A stretch of 64,000 bases of DNA from Pseudomonas sp. HS6 (GCF_023375815.1 NZ_CP067412.1:1798001-1862000); one strand, 5' to 3'. Shown: positions 24,525 through 33,818, counted from the stretch's first letter. The notes: a model not told the origin generated them from the letters alone. Program-made: numbers and translations.

Positions 24525-26732
24525 TTACCCCAGGTTCAATGGCGTGGAACGCTGACGCACCCCGGTCAGGCTGAACAGCGCATTGGCAATCGCCGGGACT
24601 ACCGACGGGCTGCCCAGCTCTCCCACACCGCCCGGTTTGTCCGGCTGGCCATCGAGTACAAGGATGTCCACGGGCGGCATGTCCGACATGCGCGTGACGC
24701 GATAGTCGTGGAAATTGCTCTGCACCACCCTGCCCTGCTGGATGTCGAGGCGATCGAATAGCGCATGACCGAGGCCCCACATCAGCCCACCGTAAATCTG
24801 CTCTTCGACCCCGCCCGGTGACACCGCCAATCCGCAGTCGACCACGCAGGTCAGCTTCTCGACCCGTGCCTTACCGTCGACCTTCGCGACCCGCGCCACC
24901 ACGGCGATGAAACTGGTGTAACCCTGATTGGTGGCGATCCCCAGCGCCGTGTCCGGCGGCAGCGGCTGACCCCAACCGGCGCGTTCGGCCGCCTGCTTCA
25001 GCACCGCGACATGCCGTGGCCGCTCCTGCATATTCGCCAGCCGAAACGCCAACGGATCTTCACCGGCCGCATGGGCCAGTTCATCCATGAAGCTTTCCAC
25101 GGCAAACACGTTGGGAATGAAGCTGACCGAGCGATACCAGCCACTCGGGACGTTGCTTTCGTGCTTGACCCAGTTCAGCTCCAGATGCGGCGGGCGATAG
25201 GCAAAGTCCCACGCGGTGATCGATTCGGTGGTGCTGTAGTCCATGTGATCCGGGCGTTCGAAATAGCCCGGTTCCCACTGTTCCGGCGAGGCCGGCGACA
25301 CCGCATGCAGTTGCAGCGCCGTGAGTTTGCCCTTGGAATCCAGCGCGCCTTTTGCCCGGTGCAAAGTCGCCGGGTGATTGAACAGCGCGTGCATTTCATC
25401 TTCGCGGCTGTTGAGCAGCTTCACCGGCAGGCCGGTCTTCTGCGCCAAATAGGCCACTTCGAACAGCCAGTATTTGGCTTCCCGCGCGCCGAAGCTGCCG
25501 CCGGACACCAATTCATGGATGGTGACCTTGTCCTTGCCGATGCTGCACACGGTCTGCGCCGCTTCCAGTGCCGACGACGGCACCTGCACGCCGCCCCAAT
25601 AGGTGATCGCCTTGTCCTTGACCTGCGCGGTGATGCAAATCGGCTCCAGCGGGTTTTGCACCTTGTAGGGCATGGTGTAATCGGCTTCGAGCAGCTTCGC
25701 CGCACCCGGCCATTGTCCGGCGACATCGCCCTGGGCCATGGCTTTGACGGTTTGCGTTGCAGGGTCGCTGATCGCTGCGATCTGTGCCTTGACCAGCTCG
25801 GTGCTGTCGAAGCTGTTCAGCGGGGAATCGCTCCACTGGATCTCCAGCAGCTTGCGGCCCTGCTGGGCGGCCCAGAATGTTTCAGCGAGTACCGCGACGC
25901 CTTCGAGGTTGCCACCGAGCACGTCCGGACGTCCCGGAACCGCGATCACCTTGCGCACGCCCGGCACCTGCAAGGCGGCCGCCGAATCCACGGCGACAAC
26001 CTTCGCGCCCACCACCGGCGCGCGCTGAATCACTGCCACCAGCATCCCCGGCAATTGCACGTCGATGCTGTACTTGAAGCGCCCGCAAACCTTGGCCGCC
26101 GCATCGCGTTTGTGGCGCAACTTGCCGATGTACTTGAACTGCGACGGATCCTTCAGCGTGACGTTTACCGGTGCCGGCAGATGCGCCGCCGCACCGGCCA
26201 GTTCGCCGTAGCCGAGGCTTCGTTTGCTCGACGCATGCACGACCCGGCCTTCTTCGGTGGAACAACTCTCGGGGCTGACTTTCCACTGCTGCGCCGCCGC
26301 ACTGATGAGCAGCGCCCGGGCCGTGGCGCCGGCCATGCGCAGGCGATCGTATTCCAGCGACACGCTGGTGCTGCCGCCGGTGGAGAAGACTTTCCAGATG
26401 GGATGGATATAGGTTTCGAAAAACGGATCTTCCGGGGTGATGACTTGCACCGTCATCGGGTTCACATCCAGTTCTTCGGCGACACACGCGGCCAGCGCCG
26501 TCTGGGTTCCGGTGCCGGAATCGTGCTTGTGCACCACCAGTTTCACCGTGCCGTCGGGCAGCACACGCACCCAGGCGTTGGGTTCAAACTCAGTGGCCGA
26601 GGTTTTCGATTCAGTCGCCGCCGCACCGGAAGGCAGATACAACGCGATCGCCAGACCGGACGCCACCGTCACCGCCTGCTTGAGAAACACCCGGCGCGAG
26701 GGTTCATGAAGGGTGCCGTCAATGAGGCTCAT
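24525..26732 (-). CDS. Molybdenum hydroxylase large subunit, IorB-like
   Basis: This 735-residue protein belongs to the xanthine-dehydrogenase molybdopterin subunit family, isoquinoline 1-oxidoreductase beta type. It starts with a Tat signal (S-R-R-V-F-L-K, residues ~12-18) ahead of a hydrophobic core, so it is exported folded with its cofactor. Molybdopterin-binding signs include G-G-S-F-G-A-R-E near 400 and the catalytic Glu in G-V-G-E-L-G-S-P near the C-terminus. I used ATG 26732, which overlaps the last base of the small-subunit stop; a GTG one codon upstream is also possible. There is no FAD subunit or cytochrome gene beside it. The substrate (an aldehyde or N-heterocycle) cannot be read from the sequence. 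Confidence 0.87.
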   Translation of the reverse strand: MSLIDGTLHEPSRRVFLKQAVTVASGLAIALYLPSGAAATESKTSATEFEPNAWVRVLPDGTVKLVVHKHDSGTGTQTALAACVAEELDVNPMTVQVITPEDPFFETYIHPIWKVFSTGGSTSVSLEYDRLRMAGATARALLISAAAQQWKVSPESCSTEEGRVVHASSKRSLGYGELAGAAAHLPAPVNVTLKDPSQFKYIGKLRHKRDAAAKVCGRFKYSIDVQLPGMLVAVIQRAPVVGAKVVAVDSAAALQVPGVRKVIAVPGRPDVLGGNLEGVAVLAETFWAAQQGRKLLEIQWSDSPLNSFDSTELVKAQIAAISDPATQTVKAMAQGDVAGQWPGAAKLLEADYTMPYKVQNPLEPICITAQVKDKAITYWGGVQVPSSALEAAQTVCSIGKDKVTIHELVSGGSFGAREAKYWLFEVAYLAQKTGLPVKLLNSREDEMHALFNHPATLHRAKGALDSKGKLTALQLHAVSPASPEQWEPGYFERPDHMDYSTTESITAWDFAYRPPHLELNWVKHESNVPSGWYRSVSFIPNVFAVESFMDELAHAAGEDPLAFRLANMQERPRHVAVLKQAAERAGWGQPLPPDTALGIATNQGYTSFIAVVARVAKVDGKARVEKLTCVVDCGLAVSPGGVEEQIYGGLMWGLGHALFDRLDIQQGRVVQSNFHDYRVTRMSDMPPVDILVLDGQPDKPGGVGELGSPSVVPAIANALFSLTGVRQRSTPLNLG

Positions 26733-27196
26733 CACGCCTCCTTCGGCGCATTCGCCGCACGTTTGATCGCTTTATTGATGCGCCCGTAAGTGCCGCAGCG
26801 GCAGATATTCCCGGACATCGCGTTGCGGATCGAGTCGTCGTTGACCGGTGCGCCGGTGTTGAGCAGCGCGGCGGCGGACATGATCTGCCCGGATTGACAG
26901 TAGCCGCATTGCGGCACATCTTCGGCGACCCAGGCCAGTTGCAGTGGATGGTTTTCGCTGGGCGACAGGCCCTCGATGGTGGTGATGCTGTGGCCTGCGA
27001 CGGCAGCCAGCGGCAACTGGCAGGAACGCACCGCGACGCCGTTCAGGTGCACGGTGCAGGCACCGCACAGGCCCATGCCGCAGCCGAACTTGGTGCCGGT
27101 GAGTTTCAACTGATCACGCAACACCCATAACAAGGGCATGGAGGGGGACGCCTCATCCAGCTCGCGTCGTTCGCCGTTAACCGTGAATGCAATCAT
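26732..27196 (-). CDS. 2Fe-2S small subunit of molybdenum hydroxylase, IorA-like
   Basis: The 154-residue protein carries two [2Fe-2S] clusters. The plant-ferredoxin type has [11 protein letters not shown] near residues 42-52 and a following Cys; the second cluster has C-G-Y-C-Q-S-G near 102 and C-R-C-G-T-Y near 137. It passes electrons from the Mo centre of the neighbouring large subunit. It has no signal of its own, so it would be exported by hitchhiking with the Tat-bearing partner. The frame is open for 300 bases upstream, but ATG 27196 has a GGAG site and gives the family N-terminus. First gene of the iorA-iorB-lysR unit, divergent from the next LysR gene. Confidence 0.9.
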   Translation of the reverse strand: MIAFTVNGERRELDEASPSMPLLWVLRDQLKLTGTKFGCGMGLCGACTVHLNGVAVRSCQLPLAAVAGHSITTIEGLSPSENHPLQLAWVAEDVPQCGYCQSGQIMSAAALLNTGAPVNDDSIRNAMSGNICRCGTYGRINKAIKRAANAPKEA

Positions 27197-27314
27197 TGTC
27201 AGGCTCCAAAAGAGCGGCCCGTCTTTGTGCGGGCCTGGTGACCGATTATTGGAACCCCCGGCAACGCGCGGCCAGCGACGATTTCTGCCAACCGGTGTAA
27301 GCAGGACTAACAAC

Positions 27315-28238
27315 ATGTACAAGCGATACCCGTCGGTGCAGTCCATGAGCGCGTTCATCCATGCGGCGCGCAGCGGCAGTTTCTCCAGCGCCGCCCGCAA
27401 ACTCGACCTGACCCACAGCGCGATCAGCCAGCAGATCCGCGCCCTGGAAGACTTCATCGGCCAGCCGCTGTTCGTGCGCGAAGGCGGCGGCAGCAACCTG
27501 ACCGACGCCGGGCAGTTGTTTGCCAGCGTGCTGTCGGATGGTCTGGCACAGATTGACCGCGCCCTGTCCTCGGTGAAAAACCGCAGCGTGGCCCAGCGAC
27601 TGACCCTGGATGTGGACAGTGAACTGGCGCAGAGCTGGCTTAATCCGCGCCTGCCGCAGTTGCTCGACGGTTTGCCGGATTACGAAGTGACGATCCTGTC
27701 GATGCCGCGCAGTGATCGCAGCACGTTTGAACGGGTGGATCTGTCACTGCGTTATGGCTATGGCGATTGGGACGATTGCGAGATGACGCAGATTTGCGGG
27801 GACCGAGTGCTGGCGGTGGCGTCTCCGGCGTTGCTGGAGCGGCATGGATTGCAGGTGCCGCTGAGCCCGGCGCAGATTCTTGAGTTGCCGCTTTTGGGGT
27901 ACACGCGACGGTCGTGGATTCCGTGGCTGGATGCGGCGGGGATGCCGGCGGTGGAGCCTGCTGCTCGTGTGGTTTTTGATAACGCGGCGAATTTGATTGC
28001 GGCTGCCGAAGCGGGTGTCGGTGCGGGGCTGGTGCGGGGATTGTTGGCTGCCGATGCGTTGCGCAGTGGGCGGCTTGTGGCGTTGAACGAGGCGCAGATT
28101 GCGGCGCATTACAATCTTTATGCGGTGTGGCCGCATGGGCAAGCTGAGCGGGTGGCACCGGTGGTTGAGATCATCAAACAGTTGGCTCTGAGTACACTTG
28201 AGAATGCTGCCCTCACCCTAGCCCTCTCCCAGAGGTAG
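27315..28238 (+). CDS. LysR-family regulator with repeat-derived C-terminus
   Basis: A 307-residue LysR protein of the GcvA-like branch: HTH at about 5-65 ([20 protein letters not shown], then [11 protein letters not shown]), substrate domain from 90, with the D-L-S-L-R-Y-G motif of this group. The start at 27315 gives a normal N-terminus; the open frame continues upstream into the iorA promoter region. The last ten codons ([10 protein letters not shown], stop TAG) lie inside the dispersed repeat at 28210-28385, so the natural tail has been replaced. Divergent from iorAB, a likely target. Confidence 0.87.
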   Translation: MYKRYPSVQSMSAFIHAARSGSFSSAARKLDLTHSAISQQIRALEDFIGQPLFVREGGGSNLTDAGQLFASVLSDGLAQIDRALSSVKNRSVAQRLTLDVDSELAQSWLNPRLPQLLDGLPDYEVTILSMPRSDRSTFERVDLSLRYGYGDWDDCEMTQICGDRVLAVASPALLERHGLQVPLSPAQILELPLLGYTRRSWIPWLDAAGMPAVEPAARVVFDNAANLIAAAEAGVGAGLVRGLLAADALRSGRLVALNEAQIAAHYNLYAVWPHGQAERVAPVVEIIKQLALSTLENAALTLALSQR

Positions 28239-28385
28239 AGGGGACCGATCGGGGAATATTGATGAATTACGCCGACGTGAACGCTCAGCTGTGAATCCAT
28301 AATCGACTGGATCTTTCAGGTCGATGTACAACGCAAGACACCTCGGTCAGTCCCCTCTCCCTCCGGGAGAGGGTTAGGGTGAGGG
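28210..28385. repeat. Dispersed intergenic repeat, complete copy
   Basis: This element is bounded by inverted arms of ~40 bases: left CCCTCACCCTAGCCCTCTCC (28210 on) and right, reading inward from 28385, CCCTCACCCTAACCCTCTCC. The middle holds one copy of GAATCCATAA. It is related to 19724-19806 and 45931-46167. Confidence 0.85.
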
Positions 28386-28618
28386 CAGGCTTTTGATCTT
28401 CCCTCCCCATATCCCAGAAGTATCACCACCCCACCCAATTAATATTGTACGAACCCTCCCCCGCCTTCCAATACTCGCCCCCAGCAACCACCCACCCGGG
28501 CCGGATGCGAACAGGCGAGGGAATGCGCGAGTGCTGCGCATAGAAACGGCCGATTGCCCGGGACGTGGATGCTGTGAGCCGCAAGGCTCCCTTCCCCGCT
28601 ATCAGGAGATCGACTTCA
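28386..28618 (+). promoter_or_regulatory. Leader region of the amidohydrolase-UbiD cluster
   Basis: These 233 bases contain no gene and must hold the promoter of the following operon. A C-rich tract, an AATTAATATTGTAC stretch at about 28437-28450 that could contain a -10 element, and a small GAGCC/GGCTC hairpin near 28576-28589 are visible. AGGAGAT is the ribosome site for the next gene. No regulator box was identified. Confidence 0.4.
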
Positions 28619-29548
28619 ATGATCATCGATATCAGCTGCTATCCCACCGATCTGGTGGACCTCGCCTGGAGGCATGACGGTGACCCGTTCACCGGCGAGC
28701 GTCTGCTGGAGATGATGGATGGCCCGTACATGGTCAACGGCAAGCCTCGCCGCATCGACAAAGCCTTCATCCAGCCGCCGCAAGGCAACACCATTTACAC
28801 CTGGACCGACGGCGAACTGTCGGGCCGCGAGTCCATCGACGCCTACATGGCCTACACCCTGAAAATGGTCCAGACCTACCCGGACCGTTTCATCGGCTGC
28901 TTCGTCTACAACCCGCGCTGCGGCGTGGAGAACGGCGTCGAGGCAATCGAACGCTACGTGAAAGAGCACGGTTTCAAGATGGTGCAGATGCAGGCCAACA
29001 TGCACGCCTACCGGCCTGACCGTGCGCTGGACTGGGTACGTCCTTGCTTCGAGAAATGCGCCGAGCTGGGCATTCCGGTCAAGCTGCACACCGGCGACGG
29101 GCCTTACAGCATCCCGTCGGAATGGGTGCCGATGATCAAGGAATTCCCCAACGTCGATTTCATCATGGCCCACTTCGGCGTGCAGACCGGCGGCGTCTAC
29201 GTGTTCGAGCCGATGCAGTGGGCGATGGAGTTGCCCAACGTCTACTGCGAATCCGGCTGGTGCCTGCAATCGCGGATCGTCGAGTTCGCCAAAGTGCTGC
29301 CGACCCACAAGATCCTGTTCGGCACCGACACCCCGCCGAACGAACCGGGCATGTGGCTGCGCCTGCTCGAAGTGCTCTGCCATGAGCCGCCGCAGGGTCT
29401 GAACCTCGACGAGGACACCCTCGAAGACTACCTGGGCAACAACACCGCACGGATGATCGGCCTTCAGCCGTCCCCGCCGCCGCGTTCCGTTTCCGAAGCA
29501 GAGGCGCAACTCAAGCGCCCCGTCACCACTCAACTGGCCAGGAGCTGA
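28619..29548 (+). CDS. Amidohydrolase paralogue lacking the HxH metal motif
   Basis: The 309-residue protein belongs to the amidohydrolase-2 (ACMSD/gamma-resorcylate decarboxylase-like) family and is closely related to the next gene over its whole length. It keeps the downstream ligands: His157 (L-H-T-G-D-G-P), His185 (A-H-F-G) and Asp237 (F-G-T-D-T-P-P-N-E). However, residues 6-8, normally His-x-His in the first beta-strand, read Ser-Cys-Tyr here. With two ligands missing it is probably a weak or inactive enzyme, or a structural partner of the second paralogue. AGGAGAT precedes the ATG. It ends 4 bases before the next gene. Confidence 0.85.
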   Translation: MIIDISCYPTDLVDLAWRHDGDPFTGERLLEMMDGPYMVNGKPRRIDKAFIQPPQGNTIYTWTDGELSGRESIDAYMAYTLKMVQTYPDRFIGCFVYNPRCGVENGVEAIERYVKEHGFKMVQMQANMHAYRPDRALDWVRPCFEKCAELGIPVKLHTGDGPYSIPSEWVPMIKEFPNVDFIMAHFGVQTGGVYVFEPMQWAMELPNVYCESGWCLQSRIVEFAKVLPTHKILFGTDTPPNEPGMWLRLLEVLCHEPPQGLNLDEDTLEDYLGNNTARMIGLQPSPPPRSVSEAEAQLKRPVTTQLARS

Positions 29549-29552
29549 ACCG

Positions 29553-30458
29553 ATGATCATCGACACCCATCTGCACCCCACCAACCTGGTCGACGAGGCC
29601 TGGCGCCACACCGGCGAACCGTTCACCGGCGAGCGCATGCTCAAGCTCATGGACGGCCCGTACATGATCAACGGCAAGCCGCGCCGGATCGACATGGGTT
29701 TCATCCAGCCGCCACCGGGCAACACCGGCTATCGCGACGGCAACCGCCGGGGCCGCGAGGGCGTGCGTGACTACATGTCCTACGTCGCCGAACTGTGCGT
29801 GAAGTACCCGGACCGCTTCATCGGCAACTTCAACTTCAACCCGCGCTGGGGACCGGAAAACGGTGCGGCGGAGCTGGAATTCCACATCAAGGAATACGGC
29901 TTCAAGATGCTCAAGCTGCACGCCAACATGCACGGCTATCGCCCGGACCGGGCGCTGGACTGGCTGCGTCCTGCAATGAAAGTCTGCGCCAAGTACAACA
30001 TCGTGGTGCTGATCCACACCGGCGACGGCCCGTACACCATTCCGACGATGTTCTACCCGATCATCCGCGAGTTCCCGATGGTCAATTTCATCATCGGTCA
30101 CTTCGGCATCCAGACTGGTGGCAACTATTCGTTCGAGGCGTTCTGGATGGCGATGGACACGCCGAACGTCTACTGCGAATCCGGCTGGTGCTTCCAGTCG
30201 CGGATCGTCGAGTTCGCCAAGGAGCTGCCGCGCAACAAGATCGTGTTCGGCACCGACTCGCCGCCGAACGAACCGGGCATGTGGCTGCGCGAGCTGGAAG
30301 TGTTGTGCTCGCCGGCGCCGCAGGGCCTGGGGATCGACGAGGATCACCTTGAGGACTACCTGGGCAACAACATCGCCCGGTTGTGCGGGATCGAACCGAC
30401 CCCGCCGCCCAAGGACCTGGCCGAGGCGGACATTCGTCTGACCACGACCTACCTCTAA
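29553..30458 (+). CDS. Amidohydrolase-2 family metal-dependent hydrolase/decarboxylase
   Basis: The 301-residue paralogue of the preceding gene retains all expected ligands: His6 and His8 (T-H-L-H), His155 (I-H-T-G-D-G), His183 (G-H-F-G) and Asp235 (G-T-D-S-P). The family includes decarboxylases (ACMSD, gamma-resorcylate, 5-carboxyvanillate) and hydrolases, so the reaction is either non-redox decarboxylation or ring/amide hydrolysis. A GGAG site precedes the start. It is followed 145 bases later by ubiD and ubiX, suggesting a shared catabolic pathway for a carboxylated aromatic or heterocyclic compound. Confidence 0.87.
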   Translation: MIIDTHLHPTNLVDEAWRHTGEPFTGERMLKLMDGPYMINGKPRRIDMGFIQPPPGNTGYRDGNRRGREGVRDYMSYVAELCVKYPDRFIGNFNFNPRWGPENGAAELEFHIKEYGFKMLKLHANMHGYRPDRALDWLRPAMKVCAKYNIVVLIHTGDGPYTIPTMFYPIIREFPMVNFIIGHFGIQTGGNYSFEAFWMAMDTPNVYCESGWCFQSRIVEFAKELPRNKIVFGTDSPPNEPGMWLRELEVLCSPAPQGLGIDEDHLEDYLGNNIARLCGIEPTPPPKDLAEADIRLTTTYL

Positions 30459-30603
30459 ACAGGTTCTGACCAGCTCTAACCCAGCCACACAGCGACTTTA
30501 CAGGCGCGAAGATGACCCGGCGTTCGCTCGACCGGCAGGCCAACGGCTTGTCGATCGAACGCCAGCCTCACCCCTGCGCGCCTGCTTTTTACGAGGTGAA
30601 ACC

Positions 30604-31989
30604 ATGACCCGTTCGACGCTCGGCGACTCTCAGGATTTTCACGTGTTCATCGACGCCTATCGCCGCCAGTACCCGGACGATGTGCTGACCATCACCCACC
30701 CCCTTTCTGCCGATCAGGACGTCACCGCCCTGGTCGATGCCCTCGCCGCCCAAGGCCGCGACCCGCTGCTGATCTGCGAACACGTCGGCAACCTCGGTGT
30801 GCCGGTGGCCACCAATCTGTTTGCTTCCCGCCAGCGGATCGCCCGGCTGTTCGGCGTCAGCGCCGCGCAGTTGCACGAAACCTTCCAGACTCGCGCCAAT
30901 CAACCGATCCCGCCGCGCTACGTTGAAACCGGCCCGGTGCTCGACGAGATCTTCGAAGGCGAAGCACTGGACCTGGCGCTGCTGCCGATGCTCAAGCATT
31001 TCGACAGTGATCGCGGCCCGTACATCACCAACGCGATCATCATCGCCGAGGACCCGCAGACCGGCATCGCCAACATGAGTTACCACCGTTCGATGCGCCA
31101 CGCCCGTCAGGCCTTGGCCACCAGCCTGCACTCGCGGGGGCACCTGTGGCGGATGTTGCAGACCGCCCGTGAACGCGGCGAAGAATTGCGCGTGGCCATG
31201 GTGGTCGGTGCGCACCCGCTGTTCATGCTCGCTGCCGCGGCTCGCCTGCCTTATGGCAGCGATGAGCGTGCGGTGGCCGGCGGGTTGTTCGGTGCGCCGC
31301 TGGAGCTGGTCAAGACCCCGCGCTACGGCATCGGTGTGCCGGCTTACGCGGAGTTCGTACTCGAAGGCGCGATAGACCCGGCGGCGTATGCCGAAGAAGG
31401 TCCGTTCGGCGAATTCAGCGGTTACTCCTCGGACCGTTCGACCAACAACGTGCTGCGCGTCGACACCCTGTTGCGGCGCAAGGACGCGTGGCTGGTGGAT
31501 GTGATGGGCGGGCGCTATGCCGAACACCTGACCCTGGCGCGGCTGCCCCGTGAAGCGGAAATGAGCGAAAAGCTCAAGGCGCGCTTCCCCGCCGTCACCG
31601 CCGTGCATTACCCGAACTCCGGCACGCATTTTCATTGCTACGTGGCGCTGGACCAGAGCCGTGACGGCGAGGCCCGGCAGATCATGCTGGCCCTGCTCGG
31701 CTGGGATCCGTACCTGAAAACCGTGATCGCGGTGGACAGCGATATCGACCTCACCGACGACAGCCAGGTGCTGTGGGCGCTGGCCACACATTTCCAGCCG
31801 CACCTCGACATCTTCACGATCGACGGCTTGCCCGGCAGCCCGCTGGACCCGTCGTCCTCGGTCAATGGCACCACCTCGCGCATGGGGCTGGATGCCACGC
31901 GCGGCTCGGGGTTTGACGGGATCAAGGCGCAGCTCGATCAGGATGTGCTTGAGCGCGCCCGGCAACTGCTCGACGGTCTGCCATCGTGA
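30604..31989 (+). CDS. UbiD-family prenyl-FMN decarboxylase
   Basis: The 461-residue protein fits the UbiD family of reversible prFMN-dependent (de)carboxylases. Family signs are the E-D-P-x-T-G-I-A-N-M-S-Y-H-R near residues 149-162, G-A-H-P and the E-x-x-x-E-G-P-F-G-E-F-S-G-Y segment near 265-279, which supplies the Glu-Arg-Glu centre, and the C-terminal D-P-S-S. It is shorter than the ubiquinone enzyme (~490). The partner flavin prenyltransferase gene overlaps it by 4 bases. In this setting it is more likely catabolic than for ubiquinone synthesis. The substrate is unknown. Confidence 0.88.
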   Translation: MTRSTLGDSQDFHVFIDAYRRQYPDDVLTITHPLSADQDVTALVDALAAQGRDPLLICEHVGNLGVPVATNLFASRQRIARLFGVSAAQLHETFQTRANQPIPPRYVETGPVLDEIFEGEALDLALLPMLKHFDSDRGPYITNAIIIAEDPQTGIANMSYHRSMRHARQALATSLHSRGHLWRMLQTARERGEELRVAMVVGAHPLFMLAAAARLPYGSDERAVAGGLFGAPLELVKTPRYGIGVPAYAEFVLEGAIDPAAYAEEGPFGEFSGYSSDRSTNNVLRVDTLLRRKDAWLVDVMGGRYAEHLTLARLPREAEMSEKLKARFPAVTAVHYPNSGTHFHCYVALDQSRDGEARQIMLALLGWDPYLKTVIAVDSDIDLTDDSQVLWALATHFQPHLDIFTIDGLPGSPLDPSSSVNGTTSRMGLDATRGSGFDGIKAQLDQDVLERARQLLDGLPS

Positions 31990-32615
31990 ACCGCCAGCGG
32001 ATGGTGGTCGGCATCAGCGGCGCGTCCGGCTTCATCTACGGCGTGCGCCTGCTGGAGCTGCTGGCCGAGCTGAACATCGAAAGCCACTTGATCATCAGCC
32101 GCGCCGCGCTGCTGACCATGGCCCACGAAACCGACTACAAACTGGCGGACGTCACCGCCCTCGCCAGCCACTACCACCGCGCCGACGACGTGGCCGCCGG
32201 GATCGCCAGCGGTTCGTTCCGTTGCCTGGGCATGGTGGTCGCGCCGTGTTCAATGAGGACGCTGGCGGAAATCGCCACCGGCACGTCATCGGGGCTGATC
32301 GGCCGCGCCGCCGACGTCACCCTCAAGGAACGCCGCACCCTGGTGCTGATGGCCCGCGAAACGCCGCTGACCCTTGCCCACCTGCGCAACATGACCGCCG
32401 TCACCGAGATGGGCGGGATCATCGCCCCGCCGGTGCCGGCCTTCTACGCCCGCCCCGACAACCTGACGCAAATGGTCGACCACAGCCTCGGCCGCGTCCT
32501 CGACCTGTTCGGCCTCGACGCCGGCACCGCCCGACGATGGCGAGAACCCACAGAACCCTGTGGGAGCGAGCTTGCTCGCGAAAGCGGTAAGCCAGTCACC
32601 ATCACTGCTGAATGA
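31986..32615 (+). CDS. UbiX-family flavin prenyltransferase, repeat-derived tail
   Basis: The 209-residue protein makes prenylated FMN for the adjacent UbiD. It starts at a GTG that overlaps the ubiD stop (GTGA). The flavin/phosphate-binding G-I-S-G-A-S-G near residue 9, the A-P-C-S-M-R-T-L near 87 and the A-R-E-T-P-L-T-L-A-H-L-R-N-M motif are typical. Family proteins normally end soon after L-F-G-L-D; here the last ~20 residues (C-G-S-E-L-A-R-E-S-G and on) come from a REP sequence that removed the original stop. The enzyme core looks complete. Confidence 0.88.
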   Translation: MNRQRMVVGISGASGFIYGVRLLELLAELNIESHLIISRAALLTMAHETDYKLADVTALASHYHRADDVAAGIASGSFRCLGMVVAPCSMRTLAEIATGTSSGLIGRAADVTLKERRTLVLMARETPLTLAHLRNMTAVTEMGGIIAPPVPAFYARPDNLTQMVDHSLGRVLDLFGLDAGTARRWREPTEPCGSELARESGKPVTITAE

Positions 32616-32648
32616 CATACCGCAATCGCGAGCAAGCTCGCTCCCACA
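32559..32648. repeat. REP pair overlapping the ubiX 3' end
   Basis: Inverted REP units TGTGGGAGCGAGCTTGCTCG (from 32559) and CGAGCAAGCTCGCTCCCACA (to 32648) flank a ~45-base spacer. The first unit lies inside the ubiX reading frame. Confidence 0.9.
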
Positions 32649-32689
32649 TTTGATCGCACTCCGACAAAAACACAGTTAAGGAGCTTCAG

Positions 32690-33739
32690 ATGAACACGCC
32701 ATTCAACGCCCCGACCCCGAACACCAAAATCCCGGTCACCATCCTCACCGGGTTCCTCGGTGCCGGCAAAACCACCCTGCTCAATTACATCCTCAAGGAG
32801 AACCACGGCCGCAAGATTGCGGTGATCGAAAACGAGTTCGGCGAGGTCGGCATCGACGGCGATCTGGTGCTCAGTTCCGAGACCGAAGAGATCTACGAGA
32901 TGGTCAACGGCTGCGTCTGCTGCACCGCCGAAGTCCGCGAGGATCTGGTGCGCATCGTCCGCGAGCTGGTGGCGCGCCCGGTGCGGCTCGACCACATCCT
33001 GATCGAGACCAGTGGCCTGGCCGACCCGTACCCGGTGGCCCAGAGCTTTTTCATCAACGACCCGATTGCCGAGGAAGTCGAACTCGACGCCATCGTGACC
33101 ATGGTCGATGCCAAGCACATCGCCCAGCACCTGGAAGACCTGCAACTGGACGGCGTCGACAATCAGGCGGTGGATCAGATCGTCTGCGCCGATCGCATCG
33201 TCATCAACAAGGTCGATCTGGTCAGCGCTGAAGAAGTGGAAACCCTGCGCGGCAAGATCCGTGGATTGAATGCCACGGCAGACTTGGTGACCTCCACCCA
33301 TGCGCAAATCGACCTGTCGAAGATCCTCGGCATCGGTGCCTTCGAATGCACCCAGAAGCTGATGGAGATCGGCGCGGATCAGCACGATCACGATCACCAC
33401 GACCATGACCATCACGCTGAAGAGCCCGATCACGAGCACGACCCAAGCGTGTCCTCGGTGGGCATCGCCGTGGACGGCGCCGTCGACCTGATGGCGTTCC
33501 ACCGCTGGATAAGCGAGTTGCGCAGTGCTCAGGCCGACAACCTGTACCGCATGAAAGGCGTGCTGGCGGTGGCCAACGAAGATCAGCGCTACGTGCTGCA
33601 AGGCGTGCACAGCCTGGTGGAGTTCCGCGCCTCGACTGCGTGGGGCTCTGAACCGCGCTCGAGCAAGATCGTGTTCATCGGCCGCGACCTGGATCGGGCG
33701 GCGCTGAACCAGGGCTTTGCCGCCTGCCTGGCCGGCTGA
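32690..33739 (+). CDS. CobW/COG0523-family GTPase with His-rich segment
   Basis: The 349-residue G3E GTPase has Walker A G-F-L-G-A-G-K-T-T at 21-29, the metal-binding C-V-C-C at 75-78, E-T-S-G-L-A-D-P near 107 and N-K-V-D near 178. A C-terminal CobW domain follows. Residues ~230-252 are an almost pure His/Asp run, likely a zinc or other metal reservoir. COG0523 proteins deliver metal to partner enzymes; here the metal-dependent amidohydrolases and aminohydrolase in the same cluster are the likely clients. No Zur box was identified upstream. Confidence 0.9.
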   Translation: MNTPFNAPTPNTKIPVTILTGFLGAGKTTLLNYILKENHGRKIAVIENEFGEVGIDGDLVLSSETEEIYEMVNGCVCCTAEVREDLVRIVRELVARPVRLDHILIETSGLADPYPVAQSFFINDPIAEEVELDAIVTMVDAKHIAQHLEDLQLDGVDNQAVDQIVCADRIVINKVDLVSAEEVETLRGKIRGLNATADLVTSTHAQIDLSKILGIGAFECTQKLMEIGADQHDHDHHDHDHHAEEPDHEHDPSVSSVGIAVDGAVDLMAFHRWISELRSAQADNLYRMKGVLAVANEDQRYVLQGVHSLVEFRASTAWGSEPRSSKIVFIGRDLDRAALNQGFAACLAG

Positions 33740-33818
33740 AACCCGGCATCGGAGCCGGTGGATGGCGGCTTCGCAACACGAATGACCGATGCCATGGCGA
33801 ATGGAACAACGCAGAACT

